A DNA stretch of 41,434 bases from an uncultured Porphyromonas sp. (GTDB lineage: Bacteria > Bacteroidota > Bacteroidia > Bacteroidales > Porphyromonadaceae). This document shows, piece after piece, positions 16,208 through 24,462 of this stretch. The notes under the pieces are model-generated. The model made no database searches. It was not told the origin of the DNA and worked only from the letters and a program-made list of their open reading frames with translations. A program made the translations under genes and the position numbers. Position 1 is the first letter of the stretch, and the number at the start of each line of letters is the position of its first letter. The stretch spans positions 1 through 41,434 of the forward strand of contig NZ_CAJPPN010000021.1 in NCBI RefSeq assembly GCF_905372525.1, given 5' to 3'.

Positions 16208-16414
16208 TTATCCCTTCTTTGTATAGACTAGTAGCTTCAGGTAGAAGAGCACACGCACGACGATAGCGGCCAATCCGAGGATCTGGAAGAGTCTCGGGGT
16301 GGTGTCTCTACAGGCGAAGAAGGCTACGACTGAGCCGAAGGCTAGGATGTAGAATCCCCATTGTAGGGCTCGGTCTATGCGGTCTGCCTGGCGTCGGCTA
16401 CTCGGTCTATTCAT
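16208..16414 (-). CDS. Small two-helix membrane protein inside the oxidoreductase operon
   Basis: The 68-residue product has two hydrophobic segments (about 19-34 WGFYILAFGSVVAFFA and 44-60 ILGLAAIVVRVLFYLKLL) with a short loop between. The N-terminus is basic, and it ends in KKG. I do not recognise a named family. It lies 5 bp after the alpha subunit and 14 bp before the beta subunit, so it is translated as part of the operon. It could tether the otherwise soluble complex to the membrane, but that is inference. Confidence 0.78.
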   Translation of the reverse strand: MNRPSSRRQADRIDRALQWGFYILAFGSVVAFFACRDTTPRLFQILGLAAIVVRVLFYLKLLVYTKKG

Positions 16415-16419
16415 ATCAC

Positions 16420-17502
16420 TTACTTGATGAGGAGTTTCTTTAGGTTCTCGAGGATCTCACTTGGGGAGAAGAGCATCCCCCCCATTCGTCCGTAGTGCTC
16501 TACAGCGACCCGTCCGTTCACGGCAAGGCGTACATCCTCGACCATCTGCCCAGCGTTGAGCTCAGCGACGAGGAAGCCCTTGGCTTGGTGGCTAAGGCGC
16601 TGTATCGCCTTCGTCGGGAAGGGCCAGAGGGTAATCGGGCGAAGGAGTCCTACTCGGATCCCTTCGGCACGAGCCTGCTCTACGGCCTTCTGGCAGATAC
16701 GGGCAGAGGAGCCGAAGGCTACGAGGATGTAGTCTGCATCCTCGGTCTGGATCTCTTCGTAGCGGACTTCGTTCTCTTCGATGAGCTTGTACTTAGCCTG
16801 GAAACGCTCGTTGTTATGCTCCATGATGGAGGACTCAAGCTCTAGGGAGGTGATGATGTTGGGCTTGCGTCCGCCCTTGCGTCCGAGGGTGGCCCAGGGG
16901 CACTCGGCTCGGATCTCATCCTCGGTACGTCGGGGGGTGTAGTCTGGTAGACGTACCTTCTCCATCATCTGGCCGATGATCCCGTCGGCGAGGATGATCG
17001 CTGGGTTGCGGTACTTGAAGGCGAGCTCGAAGCCTAGGGGGACGAAGTCTGCCATCTCCTGCACGGAGTTGGGAGCAAGGGTGATCAAGCGATAGTCTCC
17101 GTGTCCGCCTCCCTTGACGGTCTGGAAGTAGTCAGCTTGGCTGGGCTGGATCGTCCCGAGACCAGGCCCACCACGCATGACGTTGACTAGGAGGCAGGGG
17201 AGCTCTGCCCCTGCGATGTAGCTGATCCCCTCTTGCTTGAGGCTCATCCCGGGGGAGGAGGAGGAGGTCATGACGCGTTTGCCACAGCCAGCGCCTCCGT
17301 AGACCATGTTGATCGCGGAGACCTCACTCTCTGCTTGTAGGACGACCATCCCGGTGGTGTCCCAGGGGTGCTCCTCGGTGAGGGTCTCGAGCACCTCGGA
17401 CTGGGGGGTGATAGGGTAACCGAAGTAGCCATCTGCGCCTGCGCGGATAGCCGCATGGGCGATCGCTTCGTTGCCCTTCATGAGTTTGATTTCTTCTGCC
17501 AT
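16420..17502 (-). CDS. vorB: 2-oxoacid:ferredoxin oxidoreductase, alpha subunit (VorB type)
   Basis: The 360-residue alpha subunit has the pyrimidine-binding domain of TPP enzymes at its N-terminus (KGNEAIAHAAIRAG, FGYPITPQSEVLE) and the transketolase-like C-terminal domain (LVAFGSSARICQKAV, GLLRPITLWPFP). Length and motifs match the family usually named 3-methyl-2-oxobutanoate (VorB) or 2-oxoglutarate (KorA) dehydrogenase subunit. These are hard to separate by sequence; the downstream ilvE favours the branched-chain assignment. It follows the ferredoxin gene by about 40 bp. Confidence 0.9.
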   Translation of the reverse strand: MAEEIKLMKGNEAIAHAAIRAGADGYFGYPITPQSEVLETLTEEHPWDTTGMVVLQAESEVSAINMVYGGAGCGKRVMTSSSSPGMSLKQEGISYIAGAELPCLLVNVMRGGPGLGTIQPSQADYFQTVKGGGHGDYRLITLAPNSVQEMADFVPLGFELAFKYRNPAIILADGIIGQMMEKVRLPDYTPRRTEDEIRAECPWATLGRKGGRKPNIITSLELESSIMEHNNERFQAKYKLIEENEVRYEEIQTEDADYILVAFGSSARICQKAVEQARAEGIRVGLLRPITLWPFPTKAIQRLSHQAKGFLVAELNAGQMVEDVRLAVNGRVAVEHYGRMGGMLFSPSEILENLKKLLIK

Positions 17503-17543
17503 AGTGGATGTTGATGTGTGTCGGTGATTACTTCAGGGTTCGT

Positions 17544-17771
17544 TCACTCTTTCCACTTGTAGACGGTGATACAGCCATCGGGGCATACGAGCCCACAGCT
17601 GATACAGCCGATACAGTCGTTGTCGTTTTTCAGTCGTGCGTAGTGGTAGCCTTTCTGGTTCACATCCGTAGGATGGAGCTCAATGACGTCTGTTGGACAG
17701 GCCACAACACACAGGTCACAACCCTTACAGTGCTCTGTGTCTACGACGATCGTTCCTCTTGTCTTAGCCAT
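17544..17771 (-). CDS. Two-cluster [4Fe-4S] ferredoxin subunit of the oxidoreductase
   Basis: This 75-residue ferredoxin has two complete motifs, CKGCDLCVVACP and CIGCISCGLVCP, each binding one [4Fe-4S] cluster. It is the delta/electron-transfer subunit of the 2-oxoacid oxidoreductase encoded directly downstream. The frame is open further upstream to 17888, but that extension is Arg-rich and unlike the family. The ATG at 17771 (MAKTRGTIVVD) gives the normal length and leaves a leader of about 110 nt from the promoter at 17891-17898. Confidence 0.93.
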   Translation of the reverse strand: MAKTRGTIVVDTEHCKGCDLCVVACPTDVIELHPTDVNQKGYHYARLKNDNDCIGCISCGLVCPDGCITVYKWKE

Positions 17772-17890
17772 AGTTCCAATGGTGTTGTAAATCGTTCGTG
17801 TCGTGTCTCTCCCTCTGGCTCGGTCATTCTCGTCTGGTGCGAGGTGGTGTGTAGCTCGCTCCATGTACCCAACTAGGGGGATTGACACCT

Positions 17891-17898
17891 CAAATATA
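17891..17898 (-). promoter_or_regulatory. Putative -7 promoter box of the ferredoxin/vor/ilvE operon
   Basis: The minus strand reads TATATTTG, an exact TAnnTTTG match in a locally A/T-rich stretch. No clear -33 TTTG was found at 19-21 bp. Confidence 0.6.
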
Positions 17899-18092
17899 CC
17901 AATTATTTGCTATTGTACCTATGCTCTGTATCTTCTTTCCTACCTATCTCGGAGATCTGTCCACCCCAGAGCGCCCGATCGTGTCTCCTTGTTCGTGGCG
18001 AGAGCTCCCCTCTGTACGGCCTGGGATGGGCGGTGGATAGCTCTCCTCTAGCCCTATGGGAGGGGGCTTGGGGACTACCCTCTCACTATAAT

Positions 18093-18142
18093 AATAGGTA
18101 TAGGCTAGAGGGGTAGGACTACCCTCCTAGCCTATACCTATT
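18093..18142 (-). terminator. 50-bp nested hairpin, likely terminator of the HAD/symporter unit
   Basis: A perfect 16-bp outer stem (AATAGGTATAGGCTAG 18093-18108 with CTAGCCTATACCTATT 18127-18142) encloses an inner 6-bp hairpin (GGGTAG-GA-CTACCC, 18111-18124). It lies about 30 bp after the HAD gene stop. No U-tract follows on the minus strand. Confidence 0.72.
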
Positions 18143-18170
18143 GTTATATAGTGACTCTCTGATCGCTCAG

Positions 18171-18944
18171 CTAGATGGATGCTACACGCTCCCCCCAGAG
18201 TCTACGTAGGGAGGGGAGGGCAGAGGCAAGCTCACTCATGGAGTGCAGGACGAGGTCGGCCCCTTCGCTCCGGAGGATCTCGTCAGCGAGAGGACCCGTA
18301 TTGACTGCGACGGTGAAGATACCAGCACGGCTGGCGGACTGGACGCCCATGGGGGCATTCTCTATCACGATCGCCTCGCTAGGGGAGACACCTGCCTTAC
18401 GGAGACCCTGTAGGTAGGGCTCGGGGTTAGGCTTACCTATCTGCACATCCTTGCCCGTGACCATGAGCTCGGGGGTGAAGGTATGGGGGAATGCCTTGTC
18501 GAGACGATCCAGGAGTGAGGCCTGCGAAGAGCCCGTTACGACGAGACGACGTAGGTCCCTCACCTGCTTCAGTACCTGCTCTATATCTGGTATCGCATGA
18601 CCCTCGTCATAACGGACGAAGAGCTCGGTCTTGCGCTGATAGAGGTGGGTACGCTCCTCGGGGGTAGCCTCTCGCTGGTGAGTACGCTGGTAGAGGAGGT
18701 CGATCGTGTAGCCCCCAGTCTGACCCTCGAAGAGGTACACGTCCTCAGGCTCCATCATCAGTCCCTGCTCGTGTGCTGCCTCTACCCAAGAGCGGCAGTG
18801 TGCGGGCATGGAGTCGAAGAGCACCCCGTCCATGTCGAAGAGTACAGCTCGTAGACTCGGGGGCGTAGTGATGTGATGGCGTGTCCGATAGGCTTGGAGC
18901 CTAGTGGCGATTACCTCGGGGAGGGTCGTGGGGGAGAGTGTCAT
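18171..18944 (-). CDS. HAD-superfamily phosphatase, beta-phosphoglucomutase-like
   Basis: This 257-residue protein carries all four HAD motifs: nucleophile DMDGVLFDSMPAH (about 36-48), VVTGSSQAS (motif II), the lysine in GKPNPEPY (motif III) and IENAPMGVQSASRAG (motif IV). The cap sits between motifs I and II, as in subfamily IA phosphatases and beta-phosphoglucomutases. The substrate is likely a small sugar phosphate but cannot be read from sequence. It lies 8 bp downstream of the symporter gene, so they form a two-gene unit. Confidence 0.88.
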   Translation of the reverse strand: MTLSPTTLPEVIATRLQAYRTRHHITTPPSLRAVLFDMDGVLFDSMPAHCRSWVEAAHEQGLMMEPEDVYLFEGQTGGYTIDLLYQRTHQREATPEERTHLYQRKTELFVRYDEGHAIPDIEQVLKQVRDLRRLVVTGSSQASLLDRLDKAFPHTFTPELMVTGKDVQIGKPNPEPYLQGLRKAGVSPSEAIVIENAPMGVQSASRAGIFTVAVNTGPLADEILRSEGADLVLHSMSELASALPSLRRLWGERVASI

Positions 18945-18952
18945 GTGGGGTG

Positions 18953-20146
18953 TTATTCTTTCCTATTGCGTGCGGTGAAGGTATCGACGACGACTGCTAT
19001 CGCACCGTCGCCAGTGACGTTGCATGCTGTGCCGAAGCTATCCATAGCGATGTAGAGGGAGATCATCAGGGAGAGCTGCACCTCATTGAAGCCGAGGATC
19101 GAGCTGAGGATCGCTAGAGCGGCCATGATGGCGCCTCCTGGGACACCCGGAGCTGCGACCATCGTGATCCCGAGCATGAGGATGAACTCGGTGAAGAGCC
19201 CGATGTCGTGGGTGCCCCCCGTCATGAGGATGAGGGCAAGGGCACAGGAGACTATCTTCAGCGTGCTCCCCGAGAGGTGTATAGTCGCGCAGAGAGGGAT
19301 CACGAAGGAGCTGACCTCGTCCGAGACTCCGTTCTTCTTCGTCTGTGCCAACGTCACGGGGATCGTGGCTGCCGAGGAGGCCGTACCTAGGGCGGTGAAG
19401 TAGGCGGGGAGCATATTGGTCAGCAGGCGTAGAGGGTTCTTCCGAGAGATCAGCCCCGCTAGGGTAAACTGAAGTAGGAGGAGGAAGATGTGTAGGACGA
19501 AGATGACCCCGATCACCTTGGCGAAGATCAGTAGGGTGTCCAGCACCTCATCGTTGCTCGCCATCCCGAGGAAGACCCCAAAGATATAGAGGGGGAGTAG
19601 GGGGATAATCACCTGGGCGATGAAGTAGGAGATGATCTCCTTGACGTCTATGATCACGGCCATGAGGGATCGGGAGTGGATCTTTGCTGCTCCTAGACCG
19701 AGGATGAAGGCTAGGATAAGTGCTGTCATCACGCCCATCACAGGAGGCATCTCTACGGTGAAGAAGGGGGTGAGAGCCTCGGCCTTCTCTACGCTCGGTG
19801 TGAGTCCTCCGCCCTGGATCAGCTGGGGGAAGATCGCACTACCCGTCAGGTAGGCGAGGTAGCCAGAGAAGACTGTGGAGCCATAGGCGATCCCCACCGT
19901 CAGCAGGAGGATCTTCCCGGCCTTGTTCCCAATGCTCCCGATAGCCTCTGCTACGAGGGCTAGGATAATCAAGGGGATCATGAAGCCGAGGAACTGTGAG
20001 AAGATGGCATTGAAGGTCAGGAAGAGACGTGCCACGAAGGTGCTCGCTACCTGAGGCAGCAGTAGGGGCATCAGTCGTCCGAGGACGAGTCCGAGGAGGA
20101 TAGCGATGACGATACGTCCGAGGAGGCTAATCTTGATACGTTTCAT
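18953..20146 (-). CDS. Dicarboxylate/amino acid:cation symporter (DAACS family)
   Basis: This 397-residue inner membrane protein has about eight hydrophobic segments plus hairpin-loop regions typical of the DAACS (GltP/SstT-like) fold. The serine-rich re-entrant region (TALGTASSAATIPVTLAQ, near 255-272) and the GVPGGAIMAALAIL segment (about 334-348) are diagnostic. The asparagine in MDSFGTACNVTGDGA corresponds to the conserved substrate/cation region. Likely substrates are glutamate, aspartate, serine or threonine; which one is not resolved. A weak -7-like TACTTTAG (20194-20187, one mismatch) lies upstream. Confidence 0.92.
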   Translation of the reverse strand: MKRIKISLLGRIVIAILLGLVLGRLMPLLLPQVASTFVARLFLTFNAIFSQFLGFMIPLIILALVAEAIGSIGNKAGKILLLTVGIAYGSTVFSGYLAYLTGSAIFPQLIQGGGLTPSVEKAEALTPFFTVEMPPVMGVMTALILAFILGLGAAKIHSRSLMAVIIDVKEIISYFIAQVIIPLLPLYIFGVFLGMASNDEVLDTLLIFAKVIGVIFVLHIFLLLLQFTLAGLISRKNPLRLLTNMLPAYFTALGTASSAATIPVTLAQTKKNGVSDEVSSFVIPLCATIHLSGSTLKIVSCALALILMTGGTHDIGLFTEFILMLGITMVAAPGVPGGAIMAALAILSSILGFNEVQLSLMISLYIAMDSFGTACNVTGDGAIAVVVDTFTARNRKE

Positions 20147-20260
20147 GTAGAGCTTGAGTTTATGTTTATGTGTAGTCGTTATGGTGCTAAAGTAGTGATT
20201 TCCTCACATATCTGTACTTCTTCTCATTATATCTCTCGCCATACTGTCCCCAGACAGAGT

Positions 20261-20307
20261 GAGCGACCTATGCCGCGCTTGCTTCGTGCCGTCGGTATAG
20301 GTCGCTC
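20261..20307 (-). terminator. Stem-loop after typA
   Basis: GAGCGACCTATGCCG (20261-20275) pairs with CGGTATAGGTCGCTC (20293-20307): 15 pairs with a single G-U wobble, loop 17 nt. It lies about 50 bp beyond the typA stop. No U-tract follows. Confidence 0.65.
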
Positions 20308-20355
20308 TACTCATCTAGCTCTAGGGAAGTGTCTGCGCCTAGGGGCGCATCATAG

Positions 20356-22161
20356 CTAGCTCTGTCGGCTCTGTCGCTTGCGCTCAGTCTCGTCGAGGAT
20401 GATCTTGCGCATACGCATGGAGTGGGGGGTGATCTCTACGTACTCGTCGGGACGGATATATTCCAGAGCATCCTCTAGGCTGAAGACCACGGGAGGGGCT
20501 AGGGACACCTTGTCGTCACTGCCCGAGGCTCGCATGTTCGTGAGTTTCTTGCTCTTGCATACGTTCACGGCGAGGTCACCTTCCTTGGTATGCTCCCCGA
20601 CGACCTGACCTGCATAGACCTCCTCCTGGGGGGAGATGAAGAAGCGACCTCGGCTCTGTAGGTTGTTCAGCGCATAGGCATAGGCTGTCCCCGTCTCTAG
20701 GGCGATGATAGAGCCGTTGCTCCTGCGCTCGATGTCTCCCTTCCAGGGCTGATACTCTAGGAAGCGGTGGGCCAGGACGGCCTCGCCTGCCGATGCGGTG
20801 AGGACATAGTTATTGAGCCCGATGATACCTCGTGAGGGGATGGTGAACTCGAGGAAGACGCGGTCACCACGGGTCTCCATCATGACCATCTCCCCCTTGC
20901 GCCGTGTGACGATGTCGATGATCTTACTAGCGGACTCCTCGGGGAGGTTCACCGTCAGGAGCTCTACGGGCTCGTGGCGTACCCCATCGATCTCGTGGAT
21001 GATCACCTGGGGCTGTCCTACCTGCAGCTCATAGCCCTCACGGCGCATCGTCTCGATCAGGACAGAGAGGTGGAGGACTCCACGTCCATAGACGATCCAG
21101 CTATCGGCTGTCTCGGCGGGCTGGACGCGTAGGGCTAGGTTCTTGTCTAGCTCACGCATCAGGCGGTCATGGATGTGGCGGGAGGTGACGAACTTCCCTT
21201 CCTTGCCGTAGAAGGGGGAGTTATTGATCGTGAAGAGCATACTCATCGTGGGCTCATCGACGGCGATCGTCTCTAGTGGCTCTGGGGTGGAGGCATCGGT
21301 GATGGTCTCACCGATCTCGAAGCCCTCGATACCGATCAGGGCACAGATGTCGCCGGAGGAGACACTCTCTACCTTGGTACGCCCGAGACCCTCGAAGATA
21401 TTGACCTCCTTGATACGCATCTTGCTGACCGTACCATCACGCTTGCATAGGGCTACCTCCTGTCCCTCTCTTAGGGTGCCTCGATGGACACGACCTACGG
21501 CGATACGTCCTACGTAGGAGGAGTAGTCGAGCGAGGTGATGAGCATCTGTGCTGGCCCCTCGAGCTGTACGGGGGCGGGTATCTCACGTATGATCGTATC
21601 TAGGAGTATGGAGATGTCCTCGGTGGGCTGCTGGTAGTCGGTGCTCATCCAGCCCTGCTTGGCCGAGCCATAGATCGTAGTGAAGTCCAGCTGCTCCTCT
21701 GTAGCCCCGAGGGAGAACATGAGGTCGAAGACCATATCCTCCACCTCGGCAGGACGGCAGTTGGGCTTGTCTACCTTGTTGATGACGACGATAGGCTTTA
21801 GTCCCATCTCGATAGCCTTCTGTAGGACGAAGCGGGTCTGAGGCATGGGACCCTCGAAGGCATCGACGAGCAGTAGGCAGCCGTCGGCGAGGTTCAGTAC
21901 ACGTTCTACCTCGCCACCGAAGTCGGCGTGGCCTGGCGTGTCGATGATGTTGATCTTGACATCCTTGTAGCGGATACTTACGTTCTTGGATAGGATGGTG
22001 ATGCCTCGCTCACGCTCCAGGTCGTTATTGTCTAGGTAGGTATCTACTTCGGCAGCCTTATCATCCCTGAATAGCTTACCGGCTAGGAGCATCTTATCGA
22101 CAAGGGTGGTCTTACCGTGGTCCACATGTGCGATAATCGCTATATTGCGAATGTCTTGCAT
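20356..22161 (-). CDS. typA: Translational GTPase TypA/BipA
   Basis: TypA/BipA is a ribosome-associated GTPase related to EF-G that aids 50S assembly and stress growth. At 601 residues it has the family length. The G1 motif AHVDHGKT is at 11-18, followed by G3 DTPGHADFGGEV and G4 NKVDKP. Domain II, an EF-G-like domain III/V and the BipA-specific C-terminal domain (GRFFISPQEEVYAGQVVGEH) follow. It is a single gene with its own -7 box (22198-22205) and a downstream hairpin. Confidence 0.97.
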   Translation of the reverse strand: MQDIRNIAIIAHVDHGKTTLVDKMLLAGKLFRDDKAAEVDTYLDNNDLERERGITILSKNVSIRYKDVKINIIDTPGHADFGGEVERVLNLADGCLLLVDAFEGPMPQTRFVLQKAIEMGLKPIVVINKVDKPNCRPAEVEDMVFDLMFSLGATEEQLDFTTIYGSAKQGWMSTDYQQPTEDISILLDTIIREIPAPVQLEGPAQMLITSLDYSSYVGRIAVGRVHRGTLREGQEVALCKRDGTVSKMRIKEVNIFEGLGRTKVESVSSGDICALIGIEGFEIGETITDASTPEPLETIAVDEPTMSMLFTINNSPFYGKEGKFVTSRHIHDRLMRELDKNLALRVQPAETADSWIVYGRGVLHLSVLIETMRREGYELQVGQPQVIIHEIDGVRHEPVELLTVNLPEESASKIIDIVTRRKGEMVMMETRGDRVFLEFTIPSRGIIGLNNYVLTASAGEAVLAHRFLEYQPWKGDIERRSNGSIIALETGTAYAYALNNLQSRGRFFISPQEEVYAGQVVGEHTKEGDLAVNVCKSKKLTNMRASGSDDKVSLAPPVVFSLEDALEYIRPDEYVEITPHSMRMRKIILDETERKRQSRQS

Positions 22162-22197
22162 TTTCTTCTCTCTATAAGTCTTCTTATTTTACGGCTG

Positions 22198-22205
22198 CAA
22201 AGGTA
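22198..22205 (-). promoter_or_regulatory. Putative -7 promoter box of typA
   Basis: The minus strand reads TACCTTTG, an exact TAnnTTTG match about 37 bp before the typA ATG at 22161. No clear -33 element was found. Confidence 0.6.
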
Positions 22206-22298
22206 GTTAAATATGCGCACTTGCTTCCCCTACCTATTTTACTTGGATACCTACTTCTCTATATGCCTATCCATAGCCCACCCCAGACTCTGGGTGAT

Positions 22299-22363
22299 GG
22301 CTCCTTCGCTTGACGTCCAAGCTCTATCACTCAGAGCTACAGGTGGACTCTGAGCATGGAGCC
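22299..22363 (-). terminator. Branched stem structure after the four-paralog array
   Basis: Nested complementary arms are GGCTCC (22299-22304)/GGAGCC (22358-22363), GTCCA (22315-22319)/TGGAC (22344-22348) and AGCTCT (22320-22325)/AGAGCT (22333-22338). An alternative pairing CTCAGAG (22330-22336)/CTCTGAG (22348-22354) is also possible. It lies just past the last paralog stop and probably ends that transcript. Confidence 0.45.
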
Positions 22364-22371
22364 GTGAGTTT

Positions 22372-23043
22372 CTACTCGCAGGCATCCATCCCTATGCGAC
22401 GGAGCCGTTTCTTAGAGGCGTCTAGCGCCTTGAGCTCCTCAGGAGTGAGCTCCCTTTCGGTCTTTCGATAGAGGGATTCATAGCTATAGGGGTATCCTCC
22501 TATACGATATTCACAAATCTCAGGCTTGTCTGTAAAATCGAAGACAGAGTATAGCCAAGCACCCTTATCGGTTACATGGACGATAAATAGGGGTTTCCCC
22601 TTAAAATTCCGCTCGTAAATAGAATATTCGTATTCCTCGAAAGCCTTTATGAAGCGTTTGGTCGGGGTGAAGCGAATACGCTTGAATTGCTCTCGGCTAA
22701 GCATGATGGGCTCTTCCTTTACGAAAAATCGGAGCACCCCGATGCAGTAAGTGTATGGACGATAATGGTAACGAAAGACTGGTAGGTCAATAGAGTCTTG
22801 TATGCCACGCCAAGCAGGACGTAGAAAGCTCCATCCTATTCCTTTGGGTAGATTGAAGTTCTTCGTCTTTATAGCCCTTCTCCATCGCTGTACATAGGCT
22901 CTTGAGGAGCCTGCTTGTGGGCTCTTGCTCCAGTGGTTCAGGAGGTAGATGGTGTCTACCTCCTGAGCCCTGAGACAGGTGAGACAGAGACAACCGGCAA
23001 GGAGTAGTAAGATGCTTCTTAGCCTGCTTGATCTTCTCCTCAT
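22372..23043 (-). CDS. Exported protein of unknown family, paralog 4 of 4
   Basis: I do not recognise this 223-residue family. A signal peptide is clear (RRRSSRLRSILLLLAGCLCL), carrying a perfect lipobox LAGC (C18) as well as the AQ-EVD site shared by all four copies. It is a mosaic. Its N- and C-terminal ends resemble paralog 2 (LLLLAGCLCL; RKTERELTPEELKAL), while its middle (AFEEYEYSIYERNFKGKPL) resembles paralog 1 (AFEEFDNSIYERRFKGKPL). It is the most divergent copy in residues 46-72 and has F instead of C in GWSFLRPAW. It is the last gene of the array, before a stem structure. Confidence 0.8.
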   Translation of the reverse strand: MRRRSSRLRSILLLLAGCLCLTCLRAQEVDTIYLLNHWSKSPQAGSSRAYVQRWRRAIKTKNFNLPKGIGWSFLRPAWRGIQDSIDLPVFRYHYRPYTYCIGVLRFFVKEEPIMLSREQFKRIRFTPTKRFIKAFEEYEYSIYERNFKGKPLFIVHVTDKGAWLYSVFDFTDKPEICEYRIGGYPYSYESLYRKTERELTPEELKALDASKKRLRRIGMDACE

Positions 23044-23065
23044 ACTCTTATCTTCATAAGTAGTT

Positions 23066-23740
23066 TTATCGACAGGGATCCATTCCTATACGACGGAGCC
23101 GTTTCTTGGAGTCTTTTTGAGCCTTGAGCTCCTCTGGAGTGAGCTCCTTTTCGGATTTTCGGTAGAGGGATTCATAGCTATAGGGAGCTCCTCCTATATA
23201 ATAACACTCTTCCATCCAGCGGTCAACTGTAAAAGCGAAGACGGAGTATAACCAAGCTCCCTTAGGGGTTACATGGACGATAAATAGGGGCTTCCCCCTC
23301 AATCTCCGCTTGTCTGCTGTATCATCGTACTCATCGAAGATCTTTGAGAAGCGCTTGATCGGGGTGAAGTGAATGCTCTTCAGTCGTTCTCTGCTGAGTA
23401 CGATAGGCTCTTCCTTGACGAAGAAGCGTAAGAGACCGGTACAGTAGCGATAGGGGAGATAATGGTAACGGAAGAGTGCTAGGTCGATGGAGTCTTGTAT
23501 GCCACGCCAAGCAGGACGTAGACAACTCCACCCCACAGCCTCAGATCTGTGGAAGTTCTTATCTTTTAGGGTTTTATCAAATTCTATCTCAAAGTCTCTC
23601 CTAGAGCCTGCTTGTCGGCTCTTGCTCCAGTGGTTCAGGAGGTAGACGGTGTCTACCTCCTGAGCCCTGAGGCTGGTGAGACAAAGGAAGCTAGCTGGGA
23701 GTAGTAAGACGCTACTTAGCCTGCTTGATCTTGTCATCAT
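23066..23740 (-). CDS. Exported protein of unknown family, paralog 3 of 4
   Basis: This 224-residue copy has a signal peptide whose lipobox position is lost (LLLPASFLCLTSLRAQ), so signal peptidase I cleavage near LRAQ is more likely than lipidation. The conserved blocks are intact: HWSKSRQAGS, GWSCLRPAWRGIQDSIDLALFR, FVKEEPIVLSRERLKSI and GKPLFIVHVTPKGAWL. The segments at about 50-66, 128-148 and 170-182 differ from its sisters. Its 3' spacer matches that of paralog 1. The next gene starts 22 bp downstream. Function is unknown. Confidence 0.8.
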   Translation of the reverse strand: MMTRSSRLSSVLLLPASFLCLTSLRAQEVDTVYLLNHWSKSRQAGSRRDFEIEFDKTLKDKNFHRSEAVGWSCLRPAWRGIQDSIDLALFRYHYLPYRYCTGLLRFFVKEEPIVLSRERLKSIHFTPIKRFSKIFDEYDDTADKRRLRGKPLFIVHVTPKGAWLYSVFAFTVDRWMEECYYIGGAPYSYESLYRKSEKELTPEELKAQKDSKKRLRRIGMDPCR

Positions 23741-23762
23741 ACTCTTATCTAGCCGTGAGTTT

Positions 23763-24434
23763 CTACTCGCAGGGATCCATCCCTATGCGACGGAGCCGTT
23801 TCTTAGAGTCCTTTAGCGCCTTGAGCTCCTCTGGTGTGAGTTCCCTTTCGGTCTTTCGATAGAGGGATTCATAGCTATAGGGGTATCCTCCTATACGATA
23901 CTCTAGGAGCCCAGTTTCAACCGTAAAATCGAAGACGGGGTATAGCCAGGCTCCCTTAGGGGTCACATGGACGATAAATAGGGGTTTCTCCCTCCACTTC
24001 CCCTTTTCATCTGTATAATCGTACTTACTGAAGACCTTTGAGAAGCGTGCAATCGAGGTGAAGCGAATGCTCTTCAGTCGTTCTCGGCTGAGTACGATGG
24101 GCTCTTCCTTGACGAAGAATCGCAAGACACCAGTACAGTAGCGATAGGGTAGATAGTGGTAGCGGAAGAGTGCTAGGTCAATGGAGTCTTGTATGCCACG
24201 CCAAGCAGGACGCAGACAGCTCCACCCCACTCCCTCGGATTGGTGGAAGTTCTTATCTTTTAGTGATTTATTAACTTGGATCTCAAAGTCTCTCCAGGAG
24301 CCTGCTTGTCGGCTCTTACTCCAGTGGTTCAGGAGGTAGACGGTGTCCACCTCCTGAGCCCTGAGACTAGTGAGACAAAGGCAACCAGCTAGGAGTAGTA
24401 AGACGCTCCTTAGCCTGCTTGATCTTGTCCTCAT
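23763..24434 (-). CDS. Exported protein of unknown family, paralog 2 of 4
   Basis: This 223-residue copy has a signal peptide with a perfect lipobox (LLLLAGC, C18), so it may be lipidated, although the AQ-EVD cleavage site shared by all copies is also present. Conserved blocks match the other copies. The variable segment at about 128-150 (KVFSKYDYTDEKGKWREK) differs from every sister. It ends in a basic/cysteine tail (KKRLRRIGMDPCE). Its 3' spacer matches that of paralog 4. No catalytic motif is evident. Confidence 0.8.
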   Translation of the reverse strand: MRTRSSRLRSVLLLLAGCLCLTSLRAQEVDTVYLLNHWSKSRQAGSWRDFEIQVNKSLKDKNFHQSEGVGWSCLRPAWRGIQDSIDLALFRYHYLPYRYCTGVLRFFVKEEPIVLSRERLKSIRFTSIARFSKVFSKYDYTDEKGKWREKPLFIVHVTPKGAWLYPVFDFTVETGLLEYRIGGYPYSYESLYRKTERELTPEELKALKDSKKRLRRIGMDPCE

Positions 24435-24462
24435 ACTCCTATCTTCATAAGTAGTTTTATCG

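Larger units (their letters stand above)
17772..18170. other. Intergenic region between the HAD gene and the ferredoxin operon
   Basis: The 399 bp hold the -7 box of the ferredoxin/vor operon (17891-17898) near the left and the terminator hairpin of the HAD gene (18093-18142) near the right. Overlapping plus-strand frames of 69-122 codons here cross the hairpin or the ferredoxin gene and are not convincing. Confidence 0.6.

Noticed and set aside
17772..17888. Extended ferredoxin N-terminus
   Set aside because: The extension is Arg-rich and unrelated to ferredoxins; the ATG at 17771 gives the normal 75-residue protein.
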